Shown here piece by piece: positions 52,552 to 63,330 of a DNA stretch of 64,000 bases. The stretch lies in the NCBI RefSeq assembly GCF_004349145.1, contig NZ_SMFO01000001.1, positions 372,001-436,000 on the forward strand, written 5' to 3'. Made by a program: the position numbers and the translations under genes. Source of the DNA: Flavobacterium hiemivividum (GTDB lineage Bacteria; Bacteroidota; Bacteroidia; Flavobacteriales; Flavobacteriaceae). Numbering within the stretch: position 1 is the first letter of the stretch; every line of letters begins with the position of its first letter. The notes under the pieces are model-generated. The model was not told the DNA's origin and did no database searches. It was given only the letters and a program-made list of their open reading frames with translations.

Positions 52552-53133
52552 TTATAAGTTTTTTAAAGCCTTTTTTATGATCGACTCCACAGAAGCTTCT
52601 GGATCTTCTTTTACAATTTTTTCAATAATTTTTTCTGATGTTTTTCTAACAAAACCTAAAACCTCCAAAGCTGATAACGCTTCATCTCTGTTTGTATTGC
52701 TTTGCGACATTGAAACTTCATCTAAATCATACAATTTCAGTATTTTATCTTTTAAATCGAGAATTACCCTTTGAGCGGTTTTACTCCCAATTCCTTTAAT
52801 CGATTGAATCGTAACTACATCACCTGATCCTATTGCATTTGTAATTTGTTTTGGATCTAAGGAAGATAGCATCGTTCTGGCAATACTAGCTCCAATACCT
52901 GAAACGGAAAGCAACAATTTAAAAATCTCTCTTTCTGATTTTTCAACAAATCCAAATAAAGTATGCGCATCCTCTTTAATTTGAAGATAAGTATAGAGTT
53001 TAATAAAATCAGTTGCTGGAATTAATGAATAAGTATGTAAGGAAATATTCACTTCATACCCCACACCAGCACAATCAATTACTACTTGCGTAGGTGTTTT
53101 TTCAACTAGTTTACCTTGTAAATGTGCTATCAT
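52552..53133 (-). CDS. ruvA: Holliday junction branch migration protein RuvA
   Basis: Tetramer that binds Holliday junctions and loads the RuvB motor. The 193-residue protein begins MIAHLQGKLVEKTPTQ and contains two helix-hairpin-helix motifs, SGIGASIARTML and IKGIGSKTAQRVIL, then a C-terminal domain with ALSALEVLGF. It lies between the maeB terminator and sprA. ruvB is about 4 kb upstream. Confidence 0.97.
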   Translation of the reverse strand: MIAHLQGKLVEKTPTQVVIDCAGVGYEVNISLHTYSLIPATDFIKLYTYLQIKEDAHTLFGFVEKSEREIFKLLLSVSGIGASIARTMLSSLDPKQITNAIGSGDVVTIQSIKGIGSKTAQRVILDLKDKILKLYDLDEVSMSQSNTNRDEALSALEVLGFVRKTSEKIIEKIVKEDPEASVESIIKKALKNL

Positions 53134-53151
53134 TGAATCTTAAATTTATTC

Positions 53152-53190
53152 CAAAAAAAAAGCTTACCACAATCAAAAATCATGGTAAGC
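53152..53190 (-). terminator. Terminator after maeB
   Basis: GCTTACCA (53162-53169) pairs with TGGTAAGC (53183-53190). On the minus strand the stem runs into nine or more T. Confidence 0.85.
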
Positions 53191-53205
53191 AATATAGCAT
53201 TTAAT

Positions 53206-55488
53206 TTAATTATTTTTTTTCTTTTGTTTCTCTTGTGCATCAATAACTGCGATTGCCGCCATATTGACCATTTCCTCTACACTTGCACCAAGTTGGAAAA
53301 TATGAACAGGCTTACTCATTCCCATCATAATAGGCCCTATAGAATCGACTTTATTCAACTCTTTCAATAATTTATAGGTAATATTTGCTGATTCAAGGTT
53401 AGGGAAAATTAAAGTATTAACTTTTTTTCCTGCTAATTTAGAAAACGGAAATTTCTCTTTTAACATCTCTGGGTTCAAAGCAAAATCTGCTTGTAACTCG
53501 CCATCAATTACTAATTCAGGATGATGTTCATGTAGATAAGCTACCGCTTCTCTTACTTTGGCAGCGCCAGCACTACTAGACGAACCAAAATTAGAGTAAG
53601 AAACCATTGCTATAACTGGCTCTACTCCAAACATTTTCGCCGTTTTTGCTGTCATAATCGCAATTTTAGCTAATTCATCTGCCGTTGGGTTAATGTTTAT
53701 TGCTGTATCTGATAAAAACATTGGACCACGAGCAGTCATCATAATATTTGTAGTAGCAACTATCGAAGCTCCTACCGCTTTATCAACTAATTGCAACATT
53801 GGTCTAACTACCGAAGAATAGCTTCTAGAATGTCCAGTAACTAATCCGTCGGCCTCTCCTTCGTTCACCATCATAGCGGCGAAGTAATTGCGTTCCCGCA
53901 TTAATTTTTGAGCATCATAGAAAGAGATTCCTTTTCTTTTTCTAGATTCCCAATACGTAGTTGCAAATCTATTGCGCCTCGCATCTTCTTCTTTTATTTT
54001 AGGATCAATAATCTCTATATCGGCATCAAAACCTAATTCTTCTTTTAACTCTAATATAATTTCTTTGTTTCCAAGTAAAATAGGATGTCCGATTCCTTCT
54101 TCTAAAACAATTTGAGCCGCTTTTAAGACATCCAGATGATCAGCTTCAGCAAATACAATTCGCTTCGGCTCCATCTTCGCTCTATTAGTTATCAAGCGAA
54201 CCATTTTATTATCGTTACCCAATCGGTCTAGTAAACCTTCTTCATATTTATCCCAATCCGTTATTGGATTTAAAGCCACTCCAGAGTCCATTGCTGCTTT
54301 TGCAACAGCAGGAGCAACGATAGTAATTAATCTTGGGTCAAAAGGTTTTGGAATAATATATTCTCTACCAAAAACTAATTTAGTTTCACCGTAAGCAATG
54401 TTAACTTGTTCTGGTACTGATTCTTTTGCAAGTGACGCCAGGGCTTTTACTGCAGCCATTTTCATCGCTTCATTAATTTTTGTTGCACGAACGTCTAACG
54501 CGCCTCTAAAAATATATGGAAATCCAAGAACATTATTCACTTGATTAGGATGGTCAGACCTTCCTGTTGCCATGATAATATCTTTACGTGTATCCATAGC
54601 CAAGTTATAGTCGATCTCTGGATCTGGATTAGCCATTGCAAAAACGATTGGGTTATCGGCCATTCCAAGCAACATTTGTGGCGTCATAATATTTCCTGAC
54701 GACAGGCCTAAGAAAATATCACAGCCTACTAATGCTTCCTCGAGAGTTAATGGTGCAATATCCTTAGCGTATTTTAATTGCATTTCTGACAATGCAGGAT
54801 TGTCTTTAGTCAGCAATCCTTTACTATTAAACATTAAAATGTTTTCCATCTTAACACCTAATAGAATATATAAATCAGCACAAGCTAATGCAGCTGATCC
54901 TGCTCCTGAGACAACCATTTTTACATCTTCAGCTTTCTTACCTGCTAATTCCAAAGCATTTATCAAGGCTGCCGATGAAATAATAGCTGTTCCATGCTGA
55001 TCATCATGCATGACAGGAATATTCAATTCTTCTACTAATCGACGTTCAATTTCGAAAGATTCAGGAGCTTTTATATCTTCTAAATTAATCCCTCCAAAAG
55101 TTGGCGCTATATTCTTAACAGTTTGAATAAATTCTTCAATATCCTTTGTACCAATTTCGATGTCAAAAACATCAATATCAGCAAATATTTTAAACAACAA
55201 ACCTTTTCCTTCCATAACTGGTTTAGATGCCTCAGGTCCTATATCTCCAAGACCTAAAACTGCGGTACCATTTGTAATAACGGCAACTAAATTTCCTTTG
55301 GCCGTATATTTATAGACATTATCAACATCTTTTGCAATTTCTAAACAAGGCTCAGCCACACCTGGAGAGTAAGCAAGAGATAAATCTCTTTGTGTTGCAT
55401 ATTTCTTAGTAGGTACTACTTGAATTTTCCCTGGAGTTGGCTTTGCGTGATAAAGCAATGCCTCTCTTCTTTTACTGTTTTTATTCAT
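53206..55488 (-). CDS. maeB: NADP-dependent malic enzyme with C-terminal phosphotransacetylase-like domain
   Basis: Decarboxylates malate to pyruvate with NADPH formation. From the ATG at 55488 it has 760 residues. Residues 1-420 form the malic enzyme part ([28 protein letters not shown], and the NADP-binding [11 protein letters not shown]). The rest is a PTA-like domain ([24 protein letters not shown]). This fusion is the usual MaeB form. A promoter element at 55513-55520 lies inside the longer frame, supporting this start. Confidence 0.96.
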   Translation of the reverse strand: MNKNSKRREALLYHAKPTPGKIQVVPTKKYATQRDLSLAYSPGVAEPCLEIAKDVDNVYKYTAKGNLVAVITNGTAVLGLGDIGPEASKPVMEGKGLLFKIFADIDVFDIEIGTKDIEEFIQTVKNIAPTFGGINLEDIKAPESFEIERRLVEELNIPVMHDDQHGTAIISSAALINALELAGKKAEDVKMVVSGAGSAALACADLYILLGVKMENILMFNSKGLLTKDNPALSEMQLKYAKDIAPLTLEEALVGCDIFLGLSSGNIMTPQMLLGMADNPIVFAMANPDPEIDYNLAMDTRKDIIMATGRSDHPNQVNNVLGFPYIFRGALDVRATKINEAMKMAAVKALASLAKESVPEQVNIAYGETKLVFGREYIIPKPFDPRLITIVAPAVAKAAMDSGVALNPITDWDKYEEGLLDRLGNDNKMVRLITNRAKMEPKRIVFAEADHLDVLKAAQIVLEEGIGHPILLGNKEIILELKEELGFDADIEIIDPKIKEEDARRNRFATTYWESRKRKGISFYDAQKLMRERNYFAAMMVNEGEADGLVTGHSRSYSSVVRPMLQLVDKAVGASIVATTNIMMTARGPMFLSDTAININPTADELAKIAIMTAKTAKMFGVEPVIAMVSYSNFGSSSSAGAAKVREAVAYLHEHHPELVIDGELQADFALNPEMLKEKFPFSKLAGKKVNTLIFPNLESANITYKLLKELNKVDSIGPIMMGMSKPVHIFQLGASVEEMVNMAAIAVIDAQEKQKKKNN

Positions 55489-55512
55489 TATTTTACATTT
55501 TATTGTAGTAGA

Positions 55513-55520
55513 CAAAGATA
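55513..55520 (-). promoter_or_regulatory. Probable -7 element of maeB
   Basis: The minus strand reads TATCTTTG, matching TAnnTTTG, 24 bases before the maeB start. Confidence 0.5.
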
Positions 55521-55594
55521 GAAGACTTGATTTAAAAAGCAGGTATTTATCTTTATCTTTTATAGAAAACCAATCAAATTGTGCTAAAAATTAA

Positions 55595-55617
55595 ATAGCC
55601 ACAACGATTGCGGCTAT
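55595..55617 (-). terminator. Possible terminator after the CBS gene
   Basis: ATAGCC (55595-55600) pairs with GGCTAT (55612-55617) around ACAACGATTGC. On the minus strand a moderately T-rich stretch follows, so it may act as a weak terminator. Confidence 0.45.
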
Positions 55618-55642
55618 AATAATATTTTGTATCTGCTTGAGT

Positions 55643-56077
55643 CTACACTTTTGTTCCACTAATATAAGAATCTAAGTGCTGAATTGTTTCTTTTTGCACT
55701 TCTATAATCGACTTTACAACATCTCCAATAGAAATAACTCCTAAAACGGATTTGTCGTCCACAACCGGTAAATGTCTGATTCGCTTTGTACTCATCAATT
55801 CCATACAAAAATCGAGGTTGTCCGATGGTTTCACAGTAATCATATTACGCTCCATGATTTCGTGTACCAAAGTGTCCTTCGAGGCTTTATTCTTCAATAC
55901 AATTTTTCGAGCATAATCCCTTTCAGAAAGTATTCCTTGAAGTCGATTATCTTCAATTACTAAAACAGCACCAACATTCTTCTCGCCCATTACTTTTAAA
56001 GCCTCATACACCGTGATGGTCGAAACTATAGAATGGACATCATGTCCTTTAATGCTTAATATTTGATTTACAGTCAT
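55643..56077 (-). CDS. CBS-domain pair protein
   Basis: A 144-residue soluble protein that is essentially one pair of CBS motifs: KVMGEKNVGAVLVIEDNRLQGILSERDYA and LMSTKRIRHLPVVDDKSVLGVISIGDVVK. Such stand-alone pairs bind adenosine nucleotides and are common in bacteria. The target is unknown. The gene follows queG in the same direction after about 190 bases without features. Confidence 0.88.
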   Translation of the reverse strand: MTVNQILSIKGHDVHSIVSTITVYEALKVMGEKNVGAVLVIEDNRLQGILSERDYARKIVLKNKASKDTLVHEIMERNMITVKPSDNLDFCMELMSTKRIRHLPVVDDKSVLGVISIGDVVKSIIEVQKETIQHLDSYISGTKV

Positions 56078-56268
56078 ATCGAAAGGTTTAACTTGACCAT
56101 AAAGTTAAAAAAAATAGAATATAAACGCTGTTTTTCTTAAAAAAAGTATAATTAAATCAGTTTTAACAAATAACTTAAATACTAATTCTAAAATAAAAAC
56201 ATGTACAGCATCAATAAATACTGTAACATTTTCACTAAAAAAAACTAAATTAACGTCTAAAAATACCC

Positions 56269-57195
56269 TTACTTTAAGAAATCTATATTTCGTTTCAACC
56301 CCGTATATTTCGACCTCTTTAAAGGAGAATCCTTAAATACTGCTTTAAAAGTCTCTTCGGTTACTTCATCCCAATCTTTTTTAGACATCGAAAGAATCTC
56401 GGTATTCGGATTAAATAAAGGTTCGTTATGTGGTTTTGAAAACTTATTCCATGGACAAACATCTTGGCAAACATCACAGCCAAAAGCCCAATCATCAAAC
56501 TGACCTTTCATCTCCTGCGGAATATTTTCTTTTAATTCGATAGTAAAATAAGAAATACATTTGCTTCCATCGACAACATAAGGTGCTACAATTGCCTGAG
56601 TAGGACAGGCATCGATACAAGCAGTGCAAGTACCGCAATGATCCGTTGTGGCAAAATCATAGTCTAAATCTAAATCAACAATAAGTTCTGCTATAAAATA
56701 AAACGAACCTACTTTTTGAGTTAATAGATTGCTGTTTTTCCCTATCCAGCCCAATCCACTTTTGGCAGCCCAAGCTTTATCCAGAACAGGAGCTGAATCA
56801 ACAAAAGCACGACCAGCAACCTCGCCGATATTCTCCTGAATAGAAAACAGCAATTCTTTAAGTTTATCTTTAATTACATAGTGATAATCTGTACCATAGG
56901 CATATTTCGAAATCTTATAGGAGTTTTCAACTTGCAAGCTTTCAGGATAGTAATTCAATACTAACGAAATTACACTTTTAGCACCATCAACCAGCAATGT
57001 AGGATCTAATCGCTTGTCAAAATTATTTTCCATATAGGACATTTGTCCATTATGATTATTATTCAACCATTTTTCAAGCCTAGGCGCCTCTTGTTCAAGA
57101 AACCCCGCTTTAGAAACACCACAAGATAAAAATCCGAGGCGTTTGGCTTCGGATTTAATGAATTGCGTGTATTTTGACTTTGAAGTAATAATAAT
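56269..57195 (-). CDS. queG: Epoxyqueuosine reductase QueG with no standard start codon
   Basis: Makes queuosine from epoxyqueuosine in tRNA, using cobalamin and two 4Fe-4S clusters. The conserved protein starts with [20 protein letters not shown] and continues through the cluster motifs [15 protein letters not shown] and [11 protein letters not shown] to the end. The frame is open to 57198 and stopped by TAA at 57199-57201. Between that stop and the conserved region there is no ATG, GTG or TTG, only ATA and ATT codons, so I placed the start at an ATT (57195). The first TTG is at 57066, far inside the conserved part. It follows ruvB with about 40 bases between. Confidence 0.8.
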   Translation of the reverse strand: MIITSKSKYTQFIKSEAKRLGFLSCGVSKAGFLEQEAPRLEKWLNNNHNGQMSYMENNFDKRLDPTLLVDGAKSVISLVLNYYPESLQVENSYKISKYAYGTDYHYVIKDKLKELLFSIQENIGEVAGRAFVDSAPVLDKAWAAKSGLGWIGKNSNLLTQKVGSFYFIAELIVDLDLDYDFATTDHCGTCTACIDACPTQAIVAPYVVDGSKCISYFTIELKENIPQEMKGQFDDWAFGCDVCQDVCPWNKFSKPHNEPLFNPNTEILSMSKKDWDEVTEETFKAVFKDSPLKRSKYTGLKRNIDFLK

Positions 57196-57237
57196 TATTT
57201 AAAGATTTGTACTAACCATATTTTAAGAATCTAAAAA

Positions 57238-58260
57238 TCAAAAAAGATTTCCTTGAATATTTGTATTAACTTTTCCTAAATGTTTGTAGGCTTTGTCCGT
57301 TACTTCACGCCCACGTGGTGTACGCATGATAAAACCTTCTTGAATAAGGAAAGGTTCATAAACTTCTTCAATAGTCTCACTGCTTTCTGATACGGCTGTC
57401 GCCAAAGTAGAAAGCCCAACAGGTCCGCCTTTGAATTTATCAATAATGGTATTCAAAATTTTATTGTCCATTTCATCGAGGCCATGAGCATCGACATTCA
57501 AAGCTTTTAAAGCGTATCGAGCAATCTCTATATCAATTGTTCCATTTCCTTTAATTTGGGCAAAATCACGCACACGACGCAATAAAGCATTCGCAATACG
57601 AGGTGTTCCCCTACTTCTTCCTGCAATTTCTATTGCCGCTTCCATTGAAATTGGCATTTTTAATATTGAAGCACTTCTTTCCACAATTGTCGTTAGCAGT
57701 TCTGCAGTGTAATATTGTAATCGAGATGATATTCCAAAACGAGCACGCATTGGTGCTGTCAAAAGTCCCGAACGAGTTGTTGCTCCAATTAAAGTAAATG
57801 GGTTAAGATTGATTTGAACAGTCCTAGCATTTGGACCTGACTCAATCATAATGTCAATCTTGAAGTCCTCCATTGCAGAATATAAATACTCTTCAACAAT
57901 AGGACTTAAGCGATGAATTTCATCAATAAACAAAACATCACGTTCTTCTAAATTTGTCAAAAGTCCGGCTAAATCACCTGGCTTATCTAAAACAGGCCCT
58001 GAGGTAATTTTTATTCCCACTTGTAATTCATTAGCTAAGATATTAGCCAAAGTCGTTTTACCTAATCCCGGAGGTCCGTGAAAAAGAGTATGATCTAAAG
58101 CTTCATTTCTCTGATTTGCTGCTTCCACAAAAACTTTAAGGTTTTCCAATATTTGATCTTGACCTGCAAAATCATTAAAGGACAAAGGTCTAAGTTTTTT
58201 TTCGAGATCAAATTCTTCAGAATTGTACCCGTTAGTTGTTGGATCTAAATTTTCATTCAT
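57238..58260 (-). CDS. ruvB: Holliday junction branch migration helicase RuvB
   Basis: AAA+ motor that drives branch migration with RuvA. From the ATG at 58260 it has 340 residues with Walker [10 protein letters not shown], Walker B FIDEIHRL, the sensor segment [18 protein letters not shown] and a winged-helix end ([14 protein letters not shown]). The longer frame to 58281 is not supported, because a promoter element lies in it. queG follows about 40 bases downstream. Confidence 0.97.
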   Translation of the reverse strand: MNENLDPTTNGYNSEEFDLEKKLRPLSFNDFAGQDQILENLKVFVEAANQRNEALDHTLFHGPPGLGKTTLANILANELQVGIKITSGPVLDKPGDLAGLLTNLEERDVLFIDEIHRLSPIVEEYLYSAMEDFKIDIMIESGPNARTVQINLNPFTLIGATTRSGLLTAPMRARFGISSRLQYYTAELLTTIVERSASILKMPISMEAAIEIAGRSRGTPRIANALLRRVRDFAQIKGNGTIDIEIARYALKALNVDAHGLDEMDNKILNTIIDKFKGGPVGLSTLATAVSESSETIEEVYEPFLIQEGFIMRTPRGREVTDKAYKHLGKVNTNIQGNLF

Positions 58261-58264
58261 GTAA

Positions 58265-58272
58265 CAAAGATA
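58265..58272 (-). promoter_or_regulatory. Possible -7 element very close to ruvB
   Basis: The minus strand reads TATCTTTG, matching TAnnTTTG. It ends four bases before the ruvB ATG, so the transcript would have almost no leader if it is used. Confidence 0.4.
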
Positions 58273-58362
58273 GCAAAGCAAATTCTAATTATAAATTATA
58301 TATTATAAATGCAAAAAGATTAAAAACAGCAATCTAAATAATTAATTCACGAATCACCGCAC

Positions 58363-58395
58363 AAAAAAAGCCTCTACTTACGCAGAGGCTTTTTA
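58363..58395 (-). terminator. Terminator after the alternative complex III / oxidase operon
   Basis: GCCTCT (58370-58375) pairs with AGAGGC (58384-58389), flanked by A and T runs. It lies just past the coxA stop. Confidence 0.85.
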
Positions 58396-58401
58396 ATATT
58401 T

Positions 58402-60180
58402 TTAGTGATGTAAAACTTCTTCACCTGGTTTCATTGGTACATTTTGCGGTACAAAATCTACGTCATGATTTGGATTACTATAATCGTAAGGCCAACGGTG
58501 AACTTCTGGAATCTCTCCCGGCCAGTTACCGTGAATATGCTCCACAGGTGCAGTCCATTCAAGTGTATTTGATTTCCAAGGATTCATAACAGCTTTCTTT
58601 CCGTAGAAAATACTACTAAAGAAATTGTATAAAAACACTAATTGAAACGCTCCACCAACTAATGCAAAAACAGTTATAAGAACGTTTACGTTTTGTAAAT
58701 CGTCAAATAAAGGAAATGCTGTGTTTGTGTAATAACGTCTAGGCAGACCTGCTAATCCGATAAAGTGCATCGGGAAAAACACACCATAAGCACATATTGC
58801 AGTCACCCAAAAGTGAACATAACCTAAGTTTTTGTTAAGCATTCTTCCAAACATTCTAGGGAACCAGTGGTAAACCCCTGCAAACATACCATAAAGCGCA
58901 GATATACCCATCACCAAGTGAAAGTGAGCCACTACAAAATAAGTATCATGTACGTTAATATCAAGTGTACTATCTCCAAGAATAATTCCTGTTAAACCAC
59001 CTGTAATAAAAGTAGAAACTAATCCAATTGAAAACAACATTGCAGGATTCAACTGTAGATTTCCTTTCCATAACGTCGTTATGTAATTAAATGCTTTTAC
59101 CGCTGAAGGAATCGCAATTAATAAAGTTGTAAAGGTAAATACGGATCCTAGGAATGGATTCATTCCTGAGATGAACATATGGTGACCCCAAACAATCGTA
59201 GATAAAAATGCAATTGCAATAATCGACATAATCATCGCTCTGTAACCAAAAATTGGTTTACGAGAATTAGTTGCTATAATTTCAGAAGTAATACCTAATG
59301 CAGGCAAAATTACAATATATACTTCTGGATGTCCTAAGAACCAAAACAAGTGCTCAAAAAGAACTGGAGAACCACCTTGATAATGTAAAACTTCACCAGC
59401 AATATAAATATCAGAAAGGAAGAAAGAAGTACCAAAACTTCTATCAAAAATCAATAACAAAGCAGCAGATAATAAAACTGGAAATGAAACAACTCCAATA
59501 ATTGCAGTTACAAAGAAAGCCCATATTGTAAGTGGCAATCTTGTCATTGACATTCCTTTTGTTCTTAAGTTAATAACTGTAACTATATAATTTAAAGATC
59601 CCATTAATGAAGATGCAATAAATATAGCCATAGAAACCAACCAAAGTGTCATACCTAATCCTGAACCAGAAATAGACTGTGGTAATGCACTTAAAGGAGG
59701 ATAAATCGTCCATCCGGCATTTGCAGGTCCTGATTCAACAAATAAAGATCCAATCATGATTACACTTGATAAAAAGAATAACCAATACGAAACCATATTC
59801 ATAAATCCGGAGGCCATATCTCGCGCTCCAATTTGAAGTGGAATCAATAAATTACTAAAGGTTCCACTTAATCCTGCAGTTAAAACAAAGAATACCATGA
59901 TGGTACCATGTATAGTAACTAAGGATAAATAAATATCATTTGTCATAACTCCATTTGGAGCCCATTTATCACCAAGTAGTATATTAAAAATTCTAAAAGA
60001 CTCCTCTGGCCATGCTAATTGCATTCTGAAAAGTAATGACATTCCTACACCAATAACTCCCATTATAATACCCGTTATAAGGTATTGTTTGGCAATCATT
60101 TTGTGATCAATACTAAAGATATATTTAGTAATGAAAGTATCTTTATGGTGGTGTTCGTGATCGTGAACTTCTGCTGACAT
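58402..60180 (-). CDS. coxA: Cytochrome c oxidase subunit I
   Basis: Catalytic subunit of an aa3-type oxidase, 592 residues with 12 helices. The low-spin heme histidine lies in TIHGTIMVFF, the CuB ligands in GHPEVYIVILP (with the cross-linked tyrosine) and WGHHMFISG, and the heme a3/a histidines in HDTYFVVAHFHLVM. It is an active-type sequence. It is the last gene of the operon that encodes alternative complex III, which suggests that the two complexes form a supercomplex. A terminator follows. Confidence 0.98.
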   Translation of the reverse strand: MSAEVHDHEHHHKDTFITKYIFSIDHKMIAKQYLITGIIMGVIGVGMSLLFRMQLAWPEESFRIFNILLGDKWAPNGVMTNDIYLSLVTIHGTIMVFFVLTAGLSGTFSNLLIPLQIGARDMASGFMNMVSYWLFFLSSVIMIGSLFVESGPANAGWTIYPPLSALPQSISGSGLGMTLWLVSMAIFIASSLMGSLNYIVTVINLRTKGMSMTRLPLTIWAFFVTAIIGVVSFPVLLSAALLLIFDRSFGTSFFLSDIYIAGEVLHYQGGSPVLFEHLFWFLGHPEVYIVILPALGITSEIIATNSRKPIFGYRAMIMSIIAIAFLSTIVWGHHMFISGMNPFLGSVFTFTTLLIAIPSAVKAFNYITTLWKGNLQLNPAMLFSIGLVSTFITGGLTGIILGDSTLDINVHDTYFVVAHFHLVMGISALYGMFAGVYHWFPRMFGRMLNKNLGYVHFWVTAICAYGVFFPMHFIGLAGLPRRYYTNTAFPLFDDLQNVNVLITVFALVGGAFQLVFLYNFFSSIFYGKKAVMNPWKSNTLEWTAPVEHIHGNWPGEIPEVHRWPYDYSNPNHDVDFVPQNVPMKPGEEVLHH

Positions 60181-60208
60181 ATATGTGTACTTTAAATATT
60201 CTTAATAA

Positions 60209-61363
60209 TTATTTCATTACTACTTTAGAAGTAGCCGCTGTTTCTTTAACTTTCAAGCTATCAGCTTCCATCGCACCTTCAACAGGAGCTGGTGTCGCAG
60301 CAGCTTTAACTTGTTCAGCTAAAACAGTTTGCTCTTTTAACCAAGCTTTATAATCTTCCGGTGTATCTACAACAATTTTCATTTGCATATTATAATGTGA
60401 TGAACCACATATTTTATTACAAAGAAGTAAATAATCAAAAGTATAAGGGTCTAATGCAGTTTCTCCTTTGGCAACTAAAGCAGCACTTTTCTTAGTACGA
60501 ATAGCATTAATATTCGCTACTTTCTCAATCATATAAGGCAACTCTCTATATTCAGAAGTTGTATAAATTGGTTCGAAAGCAAATTCAGTAACCATTCCGG
60601 GAACACAGTTCATTTGCGCTCTAAAGTGAGGCATGTAAGCTGAGTGAAGAACATCTTGAGATCTAATCTTAAAATGAATTTTCTTTCCCTTTGGTATATG
60701 TAATTCAGAAACTACAATATCATCTTGCGCATAAGGATCAGCTAAATCTACACCCAAGGTATTAACACCTTCAATATATCTTACATTCGCCTTTCCTAAA
60801 ACATTATCTTCTCCAGCTACTCTCGCAGTCCATTTAAATTGCTGAGCATATAATTCAACTACAACAGTATCTTCATCTTCGTCAATAAACATAATGTTTG
60901 TCCACGCATAAAGACCGTAAAGAATCAATCCAGCCAAAACAACCGCAGGAATAACACTCCAAATCGCTTCTAACTTATTATTATCAGCAAAAAACAAAGC
61001 TTTTTGACCTTGCTTTCCTCTATATTTAAAAGCAAAATAATGCAATAATACCTGTGTTATTGCTTGAACAATAAAAATTAAAACCCAAGTAATATTCATT
61101 AGGAAATCAATTTCCCCACCATGAGCAGATGCTGGCGTATGAAGTACAAGAGGCCCCCAAGTAAACAAACCATATATTGTAAAGATATAAATGAAGGCTA
61201 AAAAACCAAACATTAAATAACCTTGAATATCGTTATCCTTATCTGTAGCCACTTCTGAACTATCCACATTTGAGCCTACCTGAGTAAGATCAAATATCTT
61301 TGTCAACTGCCATAAAGCAACAGCTAATAAAACTAAAACTATAATTACCAACAAACTTGTCAT
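60209..61363 (-). CDS. coxB: Cytochrome c oxidase subunit II
   Basis: CuA-bearing subunit that receives electrons from cytochrome c. The 384 residues include three membrane segments (one more than the usual two at the N-terminus) and a cupredoxin domain with the CuA site CNKICGSSHYNM (Cys315, Cys319, His323, Met326) and an upstream histidine in SAYMPHF. The C-terminal 45 residues are an Ala/Glu/Thr-rich tail. It follows actF by 20 bases and precedes coxA by 29 bases. Confidence 0.97.
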   Translation of the reverse strand: MTSLLVIIVLVLLAVALWQLTKIFDLTQVGSNVDSSEVATDKDNDIQGYLMFGFLAFIYIFTIYGLFTWGPLVLHTPASAHGGEIDFLMNITWVLIFIVQAITQVLLHYFAFKYRGKQGQKALFFADNNKLEAIWSVIPAVVLAGLILYGLYAWTNIMFIDEDEDTVVVELYAQQFKWTARVAGEDNVLGKANVRYIEGVNTLGVDLADPYAQDDIVVSELHIPKGKKIHFKIRSQDVLHSAYMPHFRAQMNCVPGMVTEFAFEPIYTTSEYRELPYMIEKVANINAIRTKKSAALVAKGETALDPYTFDYLLLCNKICGSSHYNMQMKIVVDTPEDYKAWLKEQTVLAEQVKAAATPAPVEGAMEADSLKVKETAATSKVVMK

Positions 61364-61382
61364 CTGTTTATCTCTTTAAATA

Positions 61383-62750
61383 TTAATAATGAAAATGTTT
61401 ACTTTCTTCTATAAATGGATTTCTTTTTGGCAATAAAGGAGCTTTAGTTAAGGCTGTAAATACAGAATAAATAAACAATCCAAGAAAGAAAAGAACTGAT
61501 GCAATTTCAGGAATACCAATAAACCATCTATCACCTACTGTTCCAGGCATAATCATATTAAAGAAGTCAAGATAATGTCCTACTAAAATCACTACACCTA
61601 CCATACTAATTACCCATGTGAGTCTTTTAAAATCACTATGCATTAGAATTAGTAATGGGAATAAGAAATTCATAACTACAGCTCCAAAAAATGGAAGATT
61701 ATACAATTGTATTCTAGTTATAAAGTAAGTTACCTCTTCAGGAATATTAGCATACCAAATTAACATGAATTGAGAAAACCATAAGTACGTCCAGAAAATA
61801 CTAATTCCGAACATGAATTTTGCTAAATCGTGAATATGACTAGTGTTTACATGCTCTAAGAAACCTCTAGATTTTAAATATACAGTAACTAATGCTATTG
61901 CAGTGATACCACTTACAAAGAAACTAGCGAAAACATACCAACCAAACAAAGTACTAAACCAGTGTGGGTCTATTGACATAATCCAGTCCCAAGACATAAT
62001 AGATTCAGTAACAATAAAGAATACTAAAAATCCCGCTGAGATATTAAAGTTCTTTTTGTAGTAACTATCATCATTAGATTCATCTTGAGCTAAACAATTT
62101 TTAGCTGAATAATATCTGTATAAATTCCAACCAATTAAAAATATAGCTGCTCTAACAATCCAAAATGGAAAGTTTAAATAACCAGCCTTATTTGCTATTA
62201 ATTTATCATGCGCAACAACTTCAGGATCTAACCAAATGAATAAATGATTAAAGTGTAGTCCACACATAATTAATATCACAAAAAATATAACTGATCCTAC
62301 AGGTAAATAAGCAGTAAGACCTTGCATCACTCTAAATAAAACAGGAGACCAGCCTGCCTGTGCTACTTGCTGAATTGCATAGAAAGCTAAAACTCCCATA
62401 GAAAGTAGTAGAAAGAAAATACAAGCAACATAAAGTGCTGCCCAAGGCTTGTTTTGCAACTGATGCAAAACATGATTTAAATGTTCTTGGTGTTCGGCAG
62501 CCTCTTTAACATCATGAGCAGTCGCATGCTCAGCAGCTCCTACATGAGCGTCTTCAGAAGATTTAGACTCACCATGAGTTGCTTCCACATGAGTTGCCTC
62601 TCCGTGACCTCCATGACTTTCTGCGGCAAGAAGATGTTCAACTTCTTGAATATCTTTCGGTGCATTCAAAAAACCATACCCTATTCCTAATAGACCTACG
62701 GCCATCAAGATGAAAGAAAAAGTTTTTAATTTATTTGAAAATGTATACAT
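61383..62750 (-). CDS. actF: Alternative complex III subunit ActF with a His-rich loop
   Basis: Membrane subunit of the quinol:cytochrome c oxidoreductase that replaces cytochrome bc1. From the ATG at 62750 it has 455 residues and about ten helices. Between the first helix and the second it has a loop (about residues 31-103) with 12 histidines, all in 39-97. The conserved ACIII core (WDWIMSIDPHWFSTLFG, LWFSQFMLIWYANIPEE) is intact. It is preceded by actE (27 bases) and followed by coxB. Confidence 0.93.
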   Translation of the reverse strand: MYTFSNKLKTFSFILMAVGLLGIGYGFLNAPKDIQEVEHLLAAESHGGHGEATHVEATHGESKSSEDAHVGAAEHATAHDVKEAAEHQEHLNHVLHQLQNKPWAALYVACIFFLLLSMGVLAFYAIQQVAQAGWSPVLFRVMQGLTAYLPVGSVIFFVILIMCGLHFNHLFIWLDPEVVAHDKLIANKAGYLNFPFWIVRAAIFLIGWNLYRYYSAKNCLAQDESNDDSYYKKNFNISAGFLVFFIVTESIMSWDWIMSIDPHWFSTLFGWYVFASFFVSGITAIALVTVYLKSRGFLEHVNTSHIHDLAKFMFGISIFWTYLWFSQFMLIWYANIPEEVTYFITRIQLYNLPFFGAVVMNFLFPLLILMHSDFKRLTWVISMVGVVILVGHYLDFFNMIMPGTVGDRWFIGIPEIASVLFFLGLFIYSVFTALTKAPLLPKRNPFIEESKHFHY

Positions 62751-62777
62751 ATCTATTACGATCAGTTTGTTCAACAA

Positions 62778-63323
62778 TTATAATTGGCTTTTAAGTTTAA
62801 GCACGTAGTCAGCAACTAACCAACGTTCGTGTGTACTTAATTGATTAGCATGAGCTCCCATTGAATTTAATCCAAAAGTTTCTACATGAAAAATACTTCC
62901 TTCAGTGATTACTCTGTCTTTATAACTAGGAACCCCAAGGAATTTTTCTCTTTCGACTAATTTCCCTTTACCATCTCCAGCATTACCGTGACAAGAGGTG
63001 CAATAAATTTCATATAGTATTTTTCCTTTTTCAGAGTTTCTGTCTAAAGAATCCAATGGTGATTTAAGATTCGCTTTCGCTAACTCATAACCAGCAGTTG
63101 AATTTTCATAATCATAAGGCTCAAAACCTCTATTGATAGTTCCTTCAGCAGGCAATTGCGCTACTTTACCGTTTTTGAACGCATCAGATTCAGCATATGT
63201 TTCATATCCTACTGATTCGTACATGTTTGGAAAGTACTGATAGTTCGGTGCTTTATTATTATGGCAAGATGCTACTAAAATAGTAATACCAAATAATAGT
63301 GTTATTTTATATACCCTTTTCAT
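62778..63323 (-). CDS. actE: Alternative complex III cytochrome c subunit ActE
   Basis: Mono-heme cytochrome c lipoprotein that passes electrons from ACIII to the oxidase. From the ATG at 63323 it has 181 residues with lipobox VASC (Cys20), the heme site CTSCH (Cys108, Cys111, His112) and a distal methionine in the NSMGAHANQ segment. The frame runs seven residues further upstream, overlapping actD by 14 bases, but the shorter start leaves the signal peptide intact. Confidence 0.93.
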   Translation of the reverse strand: MKRVYKITLLFGITILVASCHNNKAPNYQYFPNMYESVGYETYAESDAFKNGKVAQLPAEGTINRGFEPYDYENSTAGYELAKANLKSPLDSLDRNSEKGKILYEIYCTSCHGNAGDGKGKLVEREKFLGVPSYKDRVITEGSIFHVETFGLNSMGAHANQLSTHERWLVADYVLKLKSQL

Positions 63324-63330
63324 ATCTAGA

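Noticed and set aside
57238..58281. Longer ruvB with an extra MLCYLCY start
   Set aside because: The extra seven residues are not part of the conserved protein and contain a probable promoter element; the ATG at 58260 is better.
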